Assembly (NCBI GenBank): GCA_964538375.1
Contig: CAZIFQ010000034.1
Location: 1-37,955, forward strand
Direction: 5' to 3'
Length of the DNA: 37,955 nt
Source: JAUUZQ01 sp964538375
GTDB taxonomy: Bacteria; Bacteroidota; Bacteroidia; Bacteroidales; GCA-2748055
Below are positions 34,879-37,955 of this stretch, one piece after another (the stretch's first letter is position 1; every line of letters starts with the position of its first letter). Under the pieces are notes generated by a model that was given only the letters and a program-made list of their open reading frames with translations, did not search any database and was not told the DNA's origin. The position numbers and the translations under genes were made by a program.

Positions 34879-37851
34879 TTAAAAGTTAAATTTTGCACCC
34901 AGTATAAAAGTTCTGGAGTAAGGATAGCTTATATTATCTCCTCCAAATTTCGCATAATCAGTATTGATCCATGGAACGACTTGTTCGGGGTCATTCCCTT
35001 CAAAATTTGTAAAGGTTAGCAAGTTTCTCCCGCTCACATATAATCTCAAGTTATTCTGACCGAATTTCATGTTATATCCGAGTACAACATTATCCAGTTT
35101 TAGATATGACCCATCTTCGACGAATCTTGTGTCATAGCGACTTTGATCAGTATAATCAGGATGATCCAATGTGGACCTCAAACCATTATATCCGGTAGAT
35201 AAAGACCTTGTACTTTCAGTTGTCATTCTTTCCCAGTTTATTAGATATTGACCAACCACTGCTCTGAAAGAAAATGTAAGGAAGGCGTTTTTATATGTCA
35301 ATTCATTTTGCCATCCCATTTCAAAATCAGGTCTTTCATTTCCAACAAGTACTCTGTCTTCAATAGAGTTTTCATCAACATCACCATCGCCATCTACATC
35401 TTCATATACAGTTGTCCCGTTTTCTTCTGTACTGACATATACAGGGGCCCAGAAATTACCTACGGCTTCACCTTGACGTAAAAGTTGTCCCCAGGAGGTA
35501 GCAGCTGGCGTATACTTGATATATTCAAGCTCATACCCTCTTGAGGGATCAGCCAATTGATCCATGATATTTACGTTTTTACTCCAGGTAAGAATAGTTT
35601 TCCAATTAAGACTTTTTGTTTTCAAAATATCTCCTTGCAGCAATATCTCGATACCTGAATTCGTCATTTGCCCCACATTTGCATATACATTGTCGTATAC
35701 GTTTGGCGGAACAGGAACATTGTAGTACCACAATAGATCGGAAATAGTTCTCCGATATATATCCACTGTTCCTGAAATTCTCTTGAATAAACCGAAATCA
35801 ATTCCCACGTTATATTCTGTCTTCTTTTCCCATTTCAGGTCAGGGTTTGGATTATTGTCAGGAACATATACATTCCCCCATTTGCCTTGGTAGTAAAACA
35901 ATCCGCTGCTATCCCCAATCCTTGTAGAAAGTCTAGGAATAGATTGATAATTTGGGATATCCTGGTTGCCTGTTACACCAACGCCAGCTCTGATTTTTAG
36001 CTCATCCAAAAAGGTAAGACCTGACATAAAGCTTTCTTGATTCAACCGCCAACCAACACTTAAGGCCGGGAAAGAACCCCATTTGTTGTTCGCTCCAAAC
36101 CGCGAACTTCCTTCATACCTGATAGAAGCAGATGCCAAATACTTATTGCCATAGTTGTATGAAACTCTACCGTAATATGCGATCAATTTGTTGGATTCTC
36201 TGTGGGTATAAATATTAGCTAATCCCTCAATCAGGTCATTACCCGCTGCAATGTTATGATAAGAAAATTTATCTGTATCAAAATTCGCATTCGTAATACT
36301 CATGTTGGAGGAGTTCCCTTCATTATATGAGTACCCGGCAATGGCATTGAAGCGGTGGTTATCTCCAATGGAGAACCGGTATCGTATACTCGGTTCAAGA
36401 GTGTAGCTTTTGGTGGTCCATGAACCTACAGAAGCCTGTCCTGTTTTACCAAGCAAAGGATAAAATTTCGTCTGGTAACTTCCATTATCTCCCATCCAGA
36501 TATTATATGAACCGGTGAACTGCAAGAAAAGATTATCCGTGATTTCATATCCTGCATTTACCAAACCATTAATGAAATTAAGCTCCCTGTCGTTGGTACT
36601 TTCATTGAGCATGGCAACAGGGTTTCTACTGCCTTGCATTAGGTTATCATAGTAACCATTGCCGGCAATATTAGTGGGATCGTAGATAGGTTCAGTTGGA
36701 TTTCGCCCAATAGTCTGGCCGAATAAACCTCCAGGAATATCTGAACTGTTTGTTCGTGAATAAAACAACTTATAGTCCAATGTCAGACGGTTATTTAGTG
36801 CCTTCTGCGTGACAAAAATAGATGGCGCGACAACATTGGAATAATTTTCCTGGAACAAACCCTGATTGTTTTTGTATGCCATATTCGCCCTGAATGAAAG
36901 GTTCTCACTACCACCCAATATTGCCATATTGTAGTTTTGGTTTATTGGAGTTCTGGAAACCTCCTCCATCCAATCTGTACTGGCACCTTTGTCAAGATTG
37001 TCTCGATCAGGGAATAAAGTTCCAATCGCATCTCTGTATCCATCTGCGTCGAACCAACGATCATTGTTTTCAACCGCCTCGTATGAAACAAATGAGGAGA
37101 ACTCAAATTTCACATCTCCCTGCTCGGGCTTTTTCAATGTAATAAGAATTACACCATTCGTAGCCCTGGTGCCATATATCGCTGCAGCAGAACCATCTTT
37201 CAGGATATCAAAGGATTTGATCTGTTCAGGATCTATCATCGAAAGCGAGCCACCCCATGGAGCTCCATCTACTATAATCAAGGGAGCTCTTCCTCCAGAC
37301 AATGAATTTTGACCTCTGATCAGTACCGTATAATCACTTGTTGGATCACTACCGTTACTGCTGACAACTGACAATCCAGCCACTTTTCCTTGGATTGCAC
37401 CTAGTGGAGAAGGCATATCCCCCTGGATAAACTCATCGGAACTAACACTAGCAACGGAACCTGTTATCTCCTTTCTGGAAGTTGTTCCATAGCCAATAAC
37501 CACAACTTCTTCCAGCCCCAATATGGACTCAGTAAGTGTTATGTCAATAATGGTCTGGTTGCCGATTGCAATCTCCTGTGTTTCCATACTTACAAAGGAG
37601 AAAATCAGCGTTTCCGAACCAGGTGGTACATCTATTGAATAAGTACCATCCACAGCAGTAATAGCACCAATGGTAGTTCCCTGGATCTGAACGGAAACCC
37701 CTATGAGTGCCTCACCACTCTCGGCAATAACAGTCCCTGTTATTATCCTGGGTTGCGCAAATGCAAAACCCTGGACAGCAATAATCAGTATCATCATGAG
37801 ACGAAACTTCAGGGTAAGGATTATTTTCAACTTACTTAGCTTTAGGTTCAT
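34879..37851 (-). CDS. SusC/RagA-family TonB-linked outer-membrane transporter
   Basis: A 990-residue TonB-dependent transporter. The signal peptide ends near FAFAQ. A carboxypeptidase-regulatory-like domain follows (ITGTVIAESGEALIGVSVQIQG). The hallmark EEVVVIGYGTTSRKEITGS comes next, then the plug (VLIRGQNSL, IIVDGAPWGG, AAAIYGTRATNGVILITLKK) and a long beta-barrel ending ILGAKFNF. No STN domain, so no anti-sigma coupling is expected; the LacI regulator at the far end is the only local control protein. It is the first gene of the minus-strand locus. The leader contains a hairpin and a good -7 element. The start at 37851 gives a basic n-region (MNLKLSKLK) before the hydrophobic core; an internal MM pair is possible but less natural. 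Confidence 0.95.
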   Translation of the reverse strand: MNLKLSKLKIILTLKFRLMMILIIAVQGFAFAQPRIITGTVIAESGEALIGVSVQIQGTTIGAITAVDGTYSIDVPPGSETLIFSFVSMETQEIAIGNQTIIDITLTESILGLEEVVVIGYGTTSRKEITGSVASVSSDEFIQGDMPSPLGAIQGKVAGLSVVSSNGSDPTSDYTVLIRGQNSLSGGRAPLIIVDGAPWGGSLSMIDPEQIKSFDILKDGSAAAIYGTRATNGVILITLKKPEQGDVKFEFSSFVSYEAVENNDRWFDADGYRDAIGTLFPDRDNLDKGASTDWMEEVSRTPINQNYNMAILGGSENLSFRANMAYKNNQGLFQENYSNVVAPSIFVTQKALNNRLTLDYKLFYSRTNSSDIPGGLFGQTIGRNPTEPIYDPTNIAGNGYYDNLMQGSRNPVAMLNESTNDRELNFINGLVNAGYEITDNLFLQFTGSYNIWMGDNGSYQTKFYPLLGKTGQASVGSWTTKSYTLEPSIRYRFSIGDNHRFNAIAGYSYNEGNSSNMSITNANFDTDKFSYHNIAAGNDLIEGLANIYTHRESNKLIAYYGRVSYNYGNKYLASASIRYEGSSRFGANNKWGSFPALSVGWRLNQESFMSGLTFLDELKIRAGVGVTGNQDIPNYQSIPRLSTRIGDSSGLFYYQGKWGNVYVPDNNPNPDLKWEKKTEYNVGIDFGLFKRISGTVDIYRRTISDLLWYYNVPVPPNVYDNVYANVGQMTNSGIEILLQGDILKTKSLNWKTILTWSKNVNIMDQLADPSRGYELEYIKYTPAATSWGQLLRQGEAVGNFWAPVYVSTEENGTTVYEDVDGDGDVDENSIEDRVLVGNERPDFEMGWQNELTYKNAFLTFSFRAVVGQYLINWERMTTESTRSLSTGYNGLRSTLDHPDYTDQSRYDTRFVEDGSYLKLDNVVLGYNMKFGQNNLRLYVSGRNLLTFTNFEGNDPEQVVPWINTDYAKFGGDNISYPYSRTFILGAKFNF

Positions 37852-37901
37852 AATTAGAAATTTAGATTAATAGAAAGTGAATTGGTAATTAATAGTTATT
37901 G

Positions 37902-37930
37902 GGCACCTCGAAAAACTATTTTTTGGTGCC
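37902..37930 (-). promoter_or_regulatory. Hairpin at the 5' end of the susC leader
   Basis: GGCACC and GGTGCC form a perfect 6-bp stem, with A5/T5 runs able to extend pairing inside. It lies about 50-80 nt upstream of the susC ATG, just downstream of the -7 element, so it would sit at the very 5' end of the mRNA. Confidence 0.45.
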
Positions 37931-37941
37931 GTTGTTTGAAT

Positions 37942-37949
37942 CAAATGTA
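37942..37949 (-). promoter_or_regulatory. Candidate -7 promoter element of the ribose-type locus
   Basis: TACATTTG on the minus strand matches TAnnTTTG, about 90 bp upstream of susC. The -33 element would fall beyond the window edge. Confidence 0.5.
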
Positions 37950-37955
37950 TCATTC

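Overview
The window looks like a chromosomal segment of a Bacteroidota bacterium (class Bacteroidia, probably a marine or sediment Marinilabiliales-type lineage; family is inference). Reasons: two SusC/SusD outer-membrane uptake pairs, the remains of a T9SS C-terminal sorting domain, FtsX/MacB-type permeases beside a sigma-54 response regulator and histidine kinase, many lipoprotein signal peptides, AT-rich spacers, and several -7 elements of the Bacteroidota type TAnnTTTG. No tRNA, rRNA, CRISPR array or intact insertion sequence was found.

Layout. (1) 151-3447: aspartate ammonia-lyase with an N-terminal cyclic-nucleotide-binding-type domain, convergent with a secreted octaheme cytochrome c of the tetrathionate-reductase-like (OTR) family. 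(2) 3448-6313: a decay zone holding the C-terminal scrap of an FtsX-type permease, an alpha/beta hydrolase-TPR lipoprotein split by a frameshift in a T8 tract, a CMD/AhpD-like protein, and copies of a small dispersed repeat. (3) 6332-11627: an FtsX/MacB permease divergent from an NtrC-type regulator and its kinase. (4) 11709-17498: a tRNA-dihydrouridine synthase and an orphan SusC/SusD pair. (5) 17499-18801: a graveyard with a small-RNA-like unit, the FCD half of a GntR regulator behind a perfect TTGGTCGACCAA operator, another repeat copy, and a T9SS sorting-domain remnant broken by a 17-bp tandem duplication. (6) 18802-22194: gatE-gatD, the two-subunit Glu-tRNA(Gln) amidotransferase classically regarded as archaeal. 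(7) 22495-24093: a sulfatase. (8) 24200-37851: a nine-gene minus-strand locus running susC, susD, beta-helix protein, esterase, two ADP-ribosylglycohydrolase-family lipoproteins, ribokinase, GRP-type sugar permease, LacI regulator.

How the genes may work together. Region 8 reads as a ribose-scavenging locus. The SusC/D pair would import ribose-containing ligands, the lipoprotein glycohydrolases, esterase and beta-helix protein would release ribose, the GRP permease would move it across the inner membrane, ribokinase would trap it, and the LacI protein would sense it. It resembles the ribose-utilization (rus) locus of Bacteroides thetaiotaomicron but adds the esterase and beta-helix genes. GatDE would make Gln-tRNA(Gln) by transamidation; whether the host also has GlnRS or GatCAB cannot be told from this window.

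The strongest candidates for something unusual are the bacterial gatED operon, the expanded ribose locus, the cNMP-domain aspartase, and the dispersed repeat with a conserved reading frame. All coordinates and motifs were read by eye; no database search was run.
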